In this document: in pieces, positions 33,526 to 41,991 of the stretch
How positions within the stretch are numbered: position 1 is the stretch's first letter
Layout: each line of letters opens with the position of its first letter
Origin: Luteolibacter sp. Y139
GTDB lineage: Bacteria; Verrucomicrobiota; Verrucomicrobiia; Verrucomicrobiales; Akkermansiaceae
Direction of reading: 5' to 3'
Assembly (NCBI RefSeq): GCF_038066715.1
Contig: NZ_JBBUKT010000014.1
Coordinates: 112,353 to 176,352 of the forward strand
DNA: 64,000 nt
Notes under the pieces: model-generated
Told to the model about the DNA's origin: nothing
Databases searched by the model: none
What the model saw: only the letters and a program-made list of their open reading frames with translations
Program-made: the position numbers and the translations under genes

Positions 33526-35634
33526 ATGTCGTCCAACCCGCCTGACGTTTCTTCACTGATCGCCGAGAATTCGGAGCTGCGGGCGCGTCTGGAAGAGACC
33601 GAGGAAACGCTGCGGGCGATTCGCGCGGGTGAAGTGGATGCCTTGATCGTGGATGGATCGGCTGGGCCGAAGGTTTTCATCCTGCAGACCTCGGATTCGG
33701 AGTCGAATCGCTTCCGCAGCGACATCCTCTCGAAGGTGACGGATGCGGTGATCGCGGTCGATCAGGACCAGCAGGTGATCTACCTGAATGCGGCGGCGGA
33801 GGAGCAGTACGGGATCCGTGCTTCCGAGTCGCTGGGAAGGCATCTGCGCGAGCTTTTTCACTATGAATGGGCGACGGCCGAGGACGAGGAAGCCGCTAAG
33901 GCAGAGCTTCGCGAGACAGGCCACTGGCGTGGTGAGAACATTCACACGCTTCACAGTGGTGAGACCATCCGGGTGGAGTCGGCGGTAAGCCGGCTTTACG
34001 ATGATGACGGCAAGCCTTCCGGGCTGCTCAGCGTGATTCGCAATATCACCGACCGCAAGCAGGTCGAGGTCGCCCTCAGGGAGTCGGAGGAGCGCTACCG
34101 GACCTTGTTCGAGAGCATCGATGAAGGGTTCTGCGTGCTTGAGATGATCTTCGATGACGAAGATAGACCGGTGGACTACCGGTTCCTCCAAGTCAGCCCT
34201 TCCTTCGAGAGGCATACCGGCCTCGCCGGGGCAGAGGGCAAACGCATCAAGGAACTCGTTCCGGCCCACGAAGACCATTGGTTCCAAATCTATGGGCAGG
34301 TGGTGCGAACGGGCGAGGCCACCCGCTTCGAGAACCAGGCGGCGGGACTGGCTCGCTGGTATGACGTGTATGCATCCCGCTTTGGCGATCCGGCGCTGAA
34401 TCGTGTGGCGGTGATCTTCAACGATATCACCGAGCGGAAGAAGGCCGACGATGCGCTGCGGGCAAACGAGCGAGCCCTGGCCGAACAAGCGGCGGCGCTG
34501 CGGCAAGCGGACCGCAACAAGGATGAGTTCCTCGCGATGCTGGCCCACGAGCTTCGCAATCCCCTCGCCCCGCTGCGCAATGCCTCGCAGATCCTGGATA
34601 CTCCGGGCGTGAATGCCGCCGAGCGGGCGACCGCGCAGGCGCTGATCCGCCGACAGATCGATAACATGAGCCGGATGATCGATGACCTACTGGATGTGTC
34701 GCGGATCACCGAAGGAAAGATCGAGCTGAAGAAGGAGCCGGTCTCGTTGGATTCGATCCTGATCGCTGCCGCCGAGGGGGCGAGATTCCTCTGCGAACTC
34801 CATTCCCAAACGCTGACGGTTACGATGCCGGAGGATCCGGTGTATCTGCATGCGGATGCCACGCGGCTGGAGCAGGTATTGGGGAATCTGTTAGGAAACG
34901 CCTGCAAGTACAGCGGCCAGCACAGCCAGATCACCCTGACAGCCGAACGGGACTTCACCACTCCGGAGCCGCAGGTGGTCATTCGCGTGCGAGATGATGG
35001 GATGGGGATCGATCCGGTATTGCTGCCGCGGGTGTTCGAACTTTTCGTGCAAGCCAGCCGGACGTTGGATCGTGCCCATGGTGGCCTCGGGATCGGCCTG
35101 ACGATTGTCCATCGGCTGGTGAGGCTTCATGGAGGAAGCATCGAGGCACACAGCGATGGCGTGGGGCAAGGGGCGGAGTTTATCGTGCGGCTGCCGATCA
35201 TGAAGAGTGCTCCGGCTGCGGCAGGTCGAGCGGCAGCCGCTCCTGCTTCCGATCCATCGATGAAGCTGCTGATCGTGGACGACAATCGCGATGGGGCGGA
35301 GAGCATGGCGATGCTGCAAGAGCTGATGGGCCATCAGACGCGGCTGGCGCACAGCGGGCCGGACGCAGTGAAGATCGCACAAGAATTCCTGCCGGATGTG
35401 ATCCTGCTGGATATCGGACTGCCCGGAATGGACGGCTATGAGGTGGCGAGGAAGCTGCGCGAGATGCCCCTGCTCGACCATACGCTATTGATCGCGCTCA
35501 CGGGCTACGGGAGTGAGGAAGACCGGCAGTTGGCGCGTGAGGCGGGCTTTGACGAGCACCTGGCGAAGCCGGCGGATCAGGAGCGCTTGCAGCGGCTGAT
35601 GCGACAGCACGCGCAAGGGTCACCGATCGCTTGA
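33526..35634 (+). CDS. Hybrid histidine kinase (PAS-PAS-HisKA-HATPase-REC)
   Basis: 702 residues. A coiled coil (ENSELRARLEETEETLRAIR) leads into GEVDALIVDG, then two PAS domains (about 65-180 and 190-310, both ending in an I(R/F)NDITxRK-like string). HisKA has FLAMLAHELRNPLAPLRNAS with H341 as the phosphorylation site. HATPase boxes are NLLGNACKYS, DDGMGID and GGLGIGLTIV. The C-terminal receiver has VDDNRDGAES and phospho-acceptor D629 (LLDIGLPGMDG). No membrane helix is present. It is 25 bases after the second kaiB and is likely the Kai output or input kinase. Confidence 0.93.
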   Translation: MSSNPPDVSSLIAENSELRARLEETEETLRAIRAGEVDALIVDGSAGPKVFILQTSDSESNRFRSDILSKVTDAVIAVDQDQQVIYLNAAAEEQYGIRASESLGRHLRELFHYEWATAEDEEAAKAELRETGHWRGENIHTLHSGETIRVESAVSRLYDDDGKPSGLLSVIRNITDRKQVEVALRESEERYRTLFESIDEGFCVLEMIFDDEDRPVDYRFLQVSPSFERHTGLAGAEGKRIKELVPAHEDHWFQIYGQVVRTGEATRFENQAAGLARWYDVYASRFGDPALNRVAVIFNDITERKKADDALRANERALAEQAAALRQADRNKDEFLAMLAHELRNPLAPLRNASQILDTPGVNAAERATAQALIRRQIDNMSRMIDDLLDVSRITEGKIELKKEPVSLDSILIAAAEGARFLCELHSQTLTVTMPEDPVYLHADATRLEQVLGNLLGNACKYSGQHSQITLTAERDFTTPEPQVVIRVRDDGMGIDPVLLPRVFELFVQASRTLDRAHGGLGIGLTIVHRLVRLHGGSIEAHSDGVGQGAEFIVRLPIMKSAPAAAGRAAAAPASDPSMKLLIVDDNRDGAESMAMLQELMGHQTRLAHSGPDAVKIAQEFLPDVILLDIGLPGMDGYEVARKLREMPLLDHTLLIALTGYGSEEDRQLAREAGFDEHLAKPADQERLQRLMRQHAQGSPIA

Positions 35635-35697
35635 GGAAAATTCGCCGAGCTGAGAAGAACGCTGGCAACTGTCCGGAAGAGCGGCTTTTTTATCGGG

Positions 35698-36591
35698 ATG
35701 GACCGGAAAACCGCGAAAGACTTCCCGCAGGAGCTGCTCGATCTTTACGATGAATACGTGCACGGCCAGGTGGGGCGGCGCGGGTTCATGGAGAGGGCGT
35801 CGAAGTTCGCGATCGGCGGAGTGACGGTGGCGAGCCTGGTGGCGGCGCTGAGCCCGCAGTATGCCTTTGCCCAACAGGTGCCGAAGGATGACGGGAGGAT
35901 CACCGTTTCGTATGAGGAGTATGAGTCGCCGAAGGGTGCGGGGAAGATGCGCGGGTATCTGGCGCGGCCGGCAAAGACGGAGGGAAAGTTGCCGGGGGTG
36001 CTGGTGATTCATGAGAACCGCGGGCTGAACCCTTACATCGAGGATGTGACGCGGCGGCTGGCGGTGGCGGGATTTGTGGCGTTCGCGCCGGATGCGTTGA
36101 CTCCACTGGGCGGGTATCCGGGGAATGACGATGAGGGACGGAATCGTCAGGCGCAGCGGAAGAAGGAGGAGATGGAGGAGGACTTCATCGCGGGGGCGAA
36201 GTGGTTGCATGACCACGCGCTGTGCAATGGGAAGGTGGGGACGGTGGGGTTTTGTTTCGGGGGTGGGATGGCGAATACCTTGGCGGTTCGATTGCCGGAG
36301 GTGATCATCGCGGCGGTGCCGTTCTATGGCGGGCAGCCGGCGGCGGAGGATGTGCCGAAGATCAAGGCGGCACTACTGCTGCAGTACGCGGAGCTGGATC
36401 AGCGGGTGAATGCGGGATGGCCTGCGTATGAGGAGGCGCTGAAGAAGGCGGGAGTGAAGTACGAGGCGTTTATTTATCCGGGGGTGAACCATGGGTTTCA
36501 TAATGATACGACGCCGCGGTATGATGAGGCGGCGGCGAAGCTGGCTTGGGAGCGGACGGTGGAGTTTTTTAAGAAGCAGTTGGGGGCGTGA
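35698..36591 (+). CDS. Dienelactone hydrolase family protein, exported
   Basis: 297 residues. The N-terminus has [20 protein letters not shown], a possible twin-arginine export signal with a hydrophobic part to AFAQQ. The alpha/beta-hydrolase has [18 protein letters not shown], and the catalytic triad is C186 (GFCFGGG), D234 (ELDQR) and H265 (NHGFHN). This Cys-Asp-His set is that of carboxymethylenebutenolidase, which opens dienelactones in aromatic degradation. The true substrate may differ. No aromatic-pathway genes are near. Confidence 0.88.
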   Translation: MDRKTAKDFPQELLDLYDEYVHGQVGRRGFMERASKFAIGGVTVASLVAALSPQYAFAQQVPKDDGRITVSYEEYESPKGAGKMRGYLARPAKTEGKLPGVLVIHENRGLNPYIEDVTRRLAVAGFVAFAPDALTPLGGYPGNDDEGRNRQAQRKKEEMEEDFIAGAKWLHDHALCNGKVGTVGFCFGGGMANTLAVRLPEVIIAAVPFYGGQPAAEDVPKIKAALLLQYAELDQRVNAGWPAYEEALKKAGVKYEAFIYPGVNHGFHNDTTPRYDEAAAKLAWERTVEFFKKQLGA

Positions 36592-36607
36592 CTGGAGATC
36601 GGTGAAT

Positions 36608-37048
36608 ATGAAGCACAGGCTGGTTGTCCTCTTGGACCTCCGAGTATGGAGCTTGGATCAGCTCATTGCATGGGCCAGCGGGCGATTCATGGAGTCGGAG
36701 TCTTACGAAGATTGGCTTGCCGATTTGAGTTCGAGCAAATCCATCGAGGCCGGTCTTGATGTGGTTCGCGAAGAGATGATCAGTTCAGGGATACAGTTGC
36801 CCGATGACATCGGCGATTTGATGGCTGGGTTCGTTCTAATGCGCCTTGAAAAAGGAGAGATCTCTGAAGAGGAGGCGAGAGTTGCTCTGATCGACGTCAC
36901 CGATGGCTACGGCATGACCGGCCAGGATGCCGAAAGCGCTGGGGGCGTCGCCCTTGACGAGCCCGACCTCTTGGAGATGAAAGCTGATGCCGAACGTTCC
37001 TTGAAATGGCTGTCCACCCGCGATTTCAAAAAAGGAGCACCGGCTTGA
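36608..37048 (+). CDS. Hypothetical acidic protein
   Basis: 146 residues from the ATG at 36608, preceded by GGAGATCGG about eight bases upstream. It has mostly helical and acidic content (SYEDWLADLSSSKSIEAGLD, DDIGDLMAGFVLMRLEKGEI). Its AT content is noticeably higher than that of its neighbours. It starts 16 bases after the dienelactone hydrolase stop. No family was recognised. Confidence 0.6.
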   Translation: MKHRLVVLLDLRVWSLDQLIAWASGRFMESESYEDWLADLSSSKSIEAGLDVVREEMISSGIQLPDDIGDLMAGFVLMRLEKGEISEEEARVALIDVTDGYGMTGQDAESAGGVALDEPDLLEMKADAERSLKWLSTRDFKKGAPA

Positions 37049-37089
37049 TTGCCTGTAACCTTTTGGCGAGCGGGCGCGAATTCCGAGGG

Positions 37090-37503
37090 ATGAAGAAAGC
37101 GGTAATTGCGGCGGTGATTGTGGGCTTGGCGTCCTGCCATAAGCCTTTGAGCAGGGTGATGACCGAGGTGGAGGTCCGGAATGCGATCAAGAAGGATGCG
37201 ACACTGGAGATTCCGGCGACGTCGAAGATGGTGGAGTTTGCGGATGGAGGTCAGGTTGTCGATCCGTCCTGGGCTGCGAGGTTCTCCGTTTCGCCTGGGG
37301 AGAAGGATGCGCTGGCACCCAAGATATCGGCGCTGGATAAAAGGGTGAAGTCGTCGGGAGGGATTACTTCGACGCTGAGTTGGTGGAAGCCGGGGACGAT
37401 TGTGGCGGAGGCTGATTTCGAACCTCGGCCTGATGCTTTTGTGCGGGTGATTTTGTCTGAGGAGGGCGGGCGGTTTTTCTTGTACGTCGAAGATGAGCAG
37501 TAG
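37090..37503 (+). CDS. Small lipoprotein, unknown function
   Basis: 137 residues from the ATG at 37090. A short lipoprotein signal (KKAVIAAVIVGLASC) with cysteine at about position 16 gives a lipobox LASC. The mature part is mixed (ATSKMVEFADGGQVVDPSWA, SWWKPGTIVAEADFE). No family was recognised. It lies 41 bases after the acidic protein and may share a transcript with it. Confidence 0.6.
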   Translation: MKKAVIAAVIVGLASCHKPLSRVMTEVEVRNAIKKDATLEIPATSKMVEFADGGQVVDPSWAARFSVSPGEKDALAPKISALDKRVKSSGGITSTLSWWKPGTIVAEADFEPRPDAFVRVILSEEGGRFFLYVEDEQ

Positions 37504-37581
37504 GGTGGCTATGTTGTGGCCAGCCACCGGGAAGCTTCATTGCGCAACCTCTTCGAGGTAGGGAATGACCTCTAACACCTC

Positions 37582-37705
37582 CCCAGGGTAGCCTCCTACG
37601 TCGGCAACCCTGGGCTGTAAAACGTAGTCCCTTTGGGACATTGGAGCTCCAGGAGATGGGGCCTTGCTTGAATGGACCACTCGGGCGGAATGAATTCCGC
37701 GGTCC
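37582..37705. repeat. Array of three hairpins including GCGGAATGAATTCCGC
   Basis: CCCAGGGT/ACCCTGGG (37582-37589 with 37607-37614), GTCCC-TTT-GGGAC (37627-37639), and a nested hairpin GGACC ... GCGGAAT-GA-ATTCCGC-GGTCC (37674-37705). The last recurs at 45952 and 63856. The gap 37504-37735 has no gene. Confidence 0.7.
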
Positions 37706-37735
37706 CAGTGAAGTGGCGGCTTGAGGCGCGACCGC

Positions 37736-39283
37736 TCAGTCGATGCGGGCGCGGTAGAATTGGTGGGTGTTAGAGGGGGCGGTGTTGTCGCGGATGCGGA
37801 TGGGGTTGGCTTGGCTGAGGATGCTGACGCCGGCGGTGGGTTGGAAGGTGGTGGTGCCGGAGGAGCGGGTGGCGATGGTGGTCCAAGTGCTGAAATCGGC
37901 GGTTTGCTCGAGGGTGAGGCCGTAGCGGGTGGCGGCGGGGTTGACGGTGAGGGCGAGGATTCGCTCGGGGCGGGCGCTTTCGAGCTGGATCTGGCCGTCG
38001 GGTGGGAGGACGTGGCGGCGGATGAGGCTGGCTTGTTCGCCGATGGTGGTGGGGTCCCAGTAGTTGCCGCTCATGGCGATGAGGCAGAGCAGGTTCACGG
38101 TGTCCTCGAAGTAGTCTTCGTGGGTGGTGCGGACGAAGGTGTAGATGGAATTGAGGAAGGCCTGATTGGCGGAGTCGGACATGGCGGCGACTCCGATGGG
38201 CGAGATGAAGAAGGTGGTGGTGTAGTTGTTGCCGGTGATGTTGGTGCCATCGAGCTTGTAGCCGGCGCGGATGTTCGCGGCGTCTCCGTTGGCGTGGGTC
38301 TTCATCCAGGTGGCGATTTTGGAGACCTGGGCCTTCGAGGTGGCGTTGTTGTTGAGGAGGAAATCGACGCCGAGGCGCCACGGGACGCGGCCGGCATTGT
38401 AGTAGTAGTGGCCGTCGTGCGGGCCTTCGAGGAAGCCGGGGCCAGCGGGTTTGACCGAGGCGAGTGGATTGGCGCCGATCATGAAGTCGGGAATGAGGCC
38501 GGTGTCCGCGCTGTAGTTCGCCTGGATGGCGGTGACGACAGCGGAGGAGTTCGCGGCGACGGTGTTCCAGACGGGATTGCCGGTGTGGCGGGCCCAGGCG
38601 CGGAAGTGCGCGGGCATGAGGTCGGAGGAGCGGGGCTCGTACTGTTTCCCGGTGTCGGGGGCGGCCCAGTCGCCGAGGGTGGGAAGGCGGCTGGTATTGC
38701 CGATGGTGGCTGCGAGAATGCCGGCGAGCCAGGTATTCGCAGCGGCGGAGTAGTTCACGGTGCCGCCGCTGCCCCACTGGGCGTGGGCGAGGAGGAGGCC
38801 GTGGGCGATGTCTGCATCGCCATCGAAGGCGCTGCTGCCATCGGCACCGGCGTCGCGCGGGATCTTCCAATCCATGAGGCGCGGTTCGCCGGGGCTGGGG
38901 TGGGCTTTCGCGAACTCGTAAAGGCCATCGAAAATGGCGCGGGCGGCGGGGTCGTAGCCGGCCATGAGGGGCACGATCAGCATGCCGTAGCCCTGCCCTT
39001 CCGAGACGGTGGCATTTGAGCCGGGGGCATTCTTACCGAAGGCGACGCGGTAGAGCGTGCGGCCATCGGCGGTGGCGCCGGCGGTCTTCAGGTAGGTCTG
39101 CTTCCAGTAGTCGTAGAAGGCGCGGACATCGGCATCCAGCTGGGTCTGGGGGTGGCTCGTGGGAAGGATGGAGCCGGAGGCGTAGAGGACGTGCTGGGGA
39201 AAGGGATGATTCTGGGCGCGGGCCGCAGGAACCGAGGCGCATGCGATCAGAAGCGGAAGGATGATGCGGCCTGGGGTTTTCAT
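37736..39283 (-). CDS. Glycoside hydrolase family 8 (cellulase/chitosanase type)
   Basis: 515 residues from the ATG at 39283. A signal peptide is followed by the (alpha/alpha)6 GH8 fold: YWKQTYLK, the catalytic acid region TVSEGQGYGM (E95), DWKIPRDAGADGSSAFDGDA with D154-D158 as base candidates, and HDGHYYYNAGRVPWRLGVDF. The C-terminal 85 residues form a beta-type domain ending FYRARID. Likely role: extracellular hydrolysis of beta-1,4-glucan, xylan or chitosan. The antisense frame is long only because of codon bias. Confidence 0.9.
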   Translation of the reverse strand: MKTPGRIILPLLIACASVPAARAQNHPFPQHVLYASGSILPTSHPQTQLDADVRAFYDYWKQTYLKTAGATADGRTLYRVAFGKNAPGSNATVSEGQGYGMLIVPLMAGYDPAARAIFDGLYEFAKAHPSPGEPRLMDWKIPRDAGADGSSAFDGDADIAHGLLLAHAQWGSGGTVNYSAAANTWLAGILAATIGNTSRLPTLGDWAAPDTGKQYEPRSSDLMPAHFRAWARHTGNPVWNTVAANSSAVVTAIQANYSADTGLIPDFMIGANPLASVKPAGPGFLEGPHDGHYYYNAGRVPWRLGVDFLLNNNATSKAQVSKIATWMKTHANGDAANIRAGYKLDGTNITGNNYTTTFFISPIGVAAMSDSANQAFLNSIYTFVRTTHEDYFEDTVNLLCLIAMSGNYWDPTTIGEQASLIRRHVLPPDGQIQLESARPERILALTVNPAATRYGLTLEQTADFSTWTTIATRSSGTTTFQPTAGVSILSQANPIRIRDNTAPSNTHQFYRARID

Positions 39284-39367
39284 GGGGCGGTTATTACGTG
39301 GGCCCAATAGGTTCTGATTTCAATGTTCGATGTTGGACGTCCGGGGTTCAGCAGTCAGATTCCCCGC

Positions 39368-40669
39368 GTGACCGGTCCGCTTTCCCAGAAACTTTTCGCC
39401 GCCGCCAAGGAGAAGACCCCGGGCGGTGTGAACTCCCCTGTCCGCGCCTTCCGCAATGTCGGTGGTGAGCCATTCTTCGTCCGCCGTGCCAAGGGCAGCC
39501 GGATCGAGGATGTGGATGGGAAGACTTACATCGACTACATCGGCTCGTGGGGGCCGAACATCCTGGGCCATGCGCCGACGGTGGTGACGAATACGATCCA
39601 TGAGGTGGCGAAGGATGGAATTTCCTTCGGCATCCCGAATCCCTTCGAGGTGGAGATGGCGCGCACCATTTGTGAATGGGTGCCGTCGGTGCAGAAGGTG
39701 CGGATGTGTTCGTCCGGAACCGAGGCGACGATGTCGGCGATCCGGCTGGCGCGCGGGTTCACGAAGCGGGACTACATCGTGAAGTTCGACGGGTGCTATC
39801 ATGGTCACAGCGACTCGCTGTTAGTCGCGGCGGGATCGGGGGCGTTGACGCATGGTGAGCCTGACTCGGCGGGGGTGCCGAAGGCATTCGCGGAGAAGAC
39901 GATCGTGCTGCCCTACAATGATGTGGAGGCGCTGGAGAAGGTGTTCGCGGAACAGGGTGAGCAGATTGCCGCGATCATCGTGGAGTCTTATCCTGCAAAT
40001 GCGGGATTGGTTTTCCCTAAGCCGGGGTATCTGGATCTGCTGTCTTCGATCACGAAGAAGCATGGGGCGCTGCTGATCTTCGACGAAGTGATGACGGGCT
40101 TCCGTCTCGGGAAGGCGGGTGTGCAGGGAATCGAAAATCTAACACCTGACCTGAGCTGCTTCGGCAAGGTGATCGGCGGGGGCTTGCCGGTGGGCGCGTT
40201 CGGTGGTCGTGCGGATGTGATGGACATGCTGGCACCGATCGGCCCGGTGTATCAGGCGGGGACGCTTTCGGGTAATCCGCTGGCGATGGCGGCGGGGCTG
40301 GCGCAACTGAAGCACCTCGCAGGAACCGGTGGCGAGGGCGCTCCGAATGGTTTCACGCGTTTGGAACAACTCGGTGCGCACTTTGAAGCGGGGCTTCGCT
40401 CGATGTTGGATGCGAAGGGCATGCCGTATCGTTTCAACCGCACGGGCTCGATGTTCTGTCTGTTCTTCACGGACCGTGAGATCGTGAACGTGAACGATGT
40501 GATGAAGCAGGATCTGGAGCTGTTTAAGAAGTTCTTCTGGGGCTGCCTCGACAAGGGGATCTACATCGCGCCGAGCCCGTATGAAACGGGCTTCCTGAGC
40601 CTGGCACATACCGAGGCGGATCTCGATGATACGCTCACGGTTTTCGATGAAGTGCTGAAGGCGATCTGA
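39368..40669 (+). CDS. hemL: Glutamate-1-semialdehyde 2,1-aminomutase
   Basis: 433 residues from a GTG at 39368 (VTGPLSQKLFAAAKEKTPGG); an ATG at 39323 would add 15 residues. Hallmarks: GGVNSPVRAF, SWGPNILGHAP, CSSGTEATMSAIRLAR, FDGCYHGHSDSLLVAAGSG, FDEVMTGFR, and CFGKVIGGGLPVGAFGG with PLP lysine K267. It makes 5-aminolevulinate from glutamate-1-semialdehyde for tetrapyrrole synthesis in the cytoplasm. The length and motifs are normal. No other heme genes are in the window. Confidence 0.96.
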   Translation: MTGPLSQKLFAAAKEKTPGGVNSPVRAFRNVGGEPFFVRRAKGSRIEDVDGKTYIDYIGSWGPNILGHAPTVVTNTIHEVAKDGISFGIPNPFEVEMARTICEWVPSVQKVRMCSSGTEATMSAIRLARGFTKRDYIVKFDGCYHGHSDSLLVAAGSGALTHGEPDSAGVPKAFAEKTIVLPYNDVEALEKVFAEQGEQIAAIIVESYPANAGLVFPKPGYLDLLSSITKKHGALLIFDEVMTGFRLGKAGVQGIENLTPDLSCFGKVIGGGLPVGAFGGRADVMDMLAPIGPVYQAGTLSGNPLAMAAGLAQLKHLAGTGGEGAPNGFTRLEQLGAHFEAGLRSMLDAKGMPYRFNRTGSMFCLFFTDREIVNVNDVMKQDLELFKKFFWGCLDKGIYIAPSPYETGFLSLAHTEADLDDTLTVFDEVLKAI

Positions 40670-40782
40670 GGTAAACCGGAGACCTGCAAATGAGATGGCA
40701 CGATTTCACTCGTGTCACCTCACGAGCATTGACGTGGGGCGGGAGGAAGATATCAGCCCCCGCCTCCCCCGGTCCTGCCTCT

Positions 40783-41400
40783 ATGAAACACATGAAATTG
40801 ATCCGTACCCTGCTGTCCTTCGCAAGCATCTCGCTCCTTGCCACGAGCTGCGCTTCCTTCTCCGGCAACAAACTTCCGCAAGTGGCCGACACGCCGGCCA
40901 CGAATGCGAAGAAGGTTTCGCTGACTTACACGGTGAAGGCCGGCATCGGGAGCACCGGAGGCGGCGATCGCACCGATGTCGCCGGACAGCTTCAATCCAA
41001 GGTCCAGGACCCCATGGTCCGCACCTTCAACAAGAGCGAGCGCTTCAGCTCGGTGAGCCAGGGCAAGGGTGGTGCGGTCCATGTGGATGTGGACATGTAC
41101 AATCACGGGAACAAGGCGGCCGCGGGGGCTTCCGGTTTCATTTCCGGTTTCTCGCTCTTTACCATCCCGGGCTTCGCGACGGACAACTACACGCTGACGG
41201 CCACCGCCCGCACTGCCTCCGGCAAGTCACGCCAGTACAAGCTGGATGACAGTGTGACGACGGTCTTCTGGCTGCCGATGATCGTGGCAACGCCGTTTGC
41301 CTACCCGGGCTCGGTTTACCCGAAGGTGCAGGAGAACATGTATCGCAACCTGCTGTCGAACATGGAGCGGGACGGGCTGCTGCCGAAGGCTGGCAACTGA
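40783..41400 (+). CDS. Lipoprotein, unknown function
   Basis: 205 residues from the ATG at 40783. The signal MKLIRTLLSFASISLLATSC has a lipobox ATSC-like. The mature protein has Gly-rich segments (TVKAGIGSTGGGDRTDVAGQ, NKAAAGASGFISGFSLFT) and a SRQYKLDDSVTTVFWLPMIV stretch. The pattern of a strand-rich domain with a hydrophobic hairpin resembles outer-membrane-associated lipoproteins, but no family was recognised. Confidence 0.65.
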   Translation: MKHMKLIRTLLSFASISLLATSCASFSGNKLPQVADTPATNAKKVSLTYTVKAGIGSTGGGDRTDVAGQLQSKVQDPMVRTFNKSERFSSVSQGKGGAVHVDVDMYNHGNKAAAGASGFISGFSLFTIPGFATDNYTLTATARTASGKSRQYKLDDSVTTVFWLPMIVATPFAYPGSVYPKVQENMYRNLLSNMERDGLLPKAGN

Positions 41401-41518
41401 TCCGGGCCTCGCTTTTTCCCGGCCCGTGCCCGCGCTGCTGCTGCGGGACGGGTCGTTTTTCGTGCGGGTGGAAGGATCGGCATGGACCGATGCCCCTTCC
41501 CCATTCCATGCTCCATCC

Positions 41519-41797
41519 ATGACTTTCCCCAGCAAGGGCCTCAAGGCGATCAACCACCGCGACACGCACTACCGCTGGATCTACCGCAATCGTGCGGGGA
41601 AGAACGAGCTGTGGGTGGAGATGAGCGCGTCGGCGGCGGGGCAGTATCTCATCGCGGATGTGCCGAAGGTGGTGAATCACGAGATGGTGCCGCTGGCGAT
41701 CGACTATGCGCGCGGGCATGGGTGGGATCCGCTGAAGAGCGCGCCGCCGTTCCGGTGCCGGTATTTGAAGGGGAGCTTTGTGGCGATTGAAGATTGA
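41519..41797 (+). CDS. Small conserved-looking cytoplasmic protein
   Basis: 92 residues from the ATG at 41519. Sequence such as KAINHRDTHYRWIYRNRAGK followed by NELWVEMSASAAGQYLIADV and VVNHEMVPLAIDYARGHGWD looks like a compact alpha/beta domain. It is aromatic-rich and lacks a signal. It follows the lipoprotein gene by about 120 bases. No family was recognised. Confidence 0.55.
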   Translation: MTFPSKGLKAINHRDTHYRWIYRNRAGKNELWVEMSASAAGQYLIADVPKVVNHEMVPLAIDYARGHGWDPLKSAPPFRCRYLKGSFVAIED

Positions 41798-41991
41798 GGG
41801 GTGGCTGAGAACTTTCGCCGCAGGTCCGGTTTGGGATGGCGGCGGTGGACCATTCCAAGCTGACCATTGACAGGGGCCGCCATAAGCCGGACCGCTCGGA
41901 GAGCGTTCCCTGCCTATCGTGCGGACCCGGTTCTAAAAGCGGGCGTAGATCCAACTGGCGGTGATGGGGGCATGGCGGCAGGATCGGGAGC

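Noticed and set aside
37721..39019. 432-codon Gly/Val-rich plus-strand frame
   Set aside because: Antisense to the GH8 gene, with composition of a shadow frame.
39323..39367. ATG at 39323 as hemL start
   Set aside because: It adds residues not seen in the family; the GTG at 39368 matches the usual N-terminus, though this is not certain.
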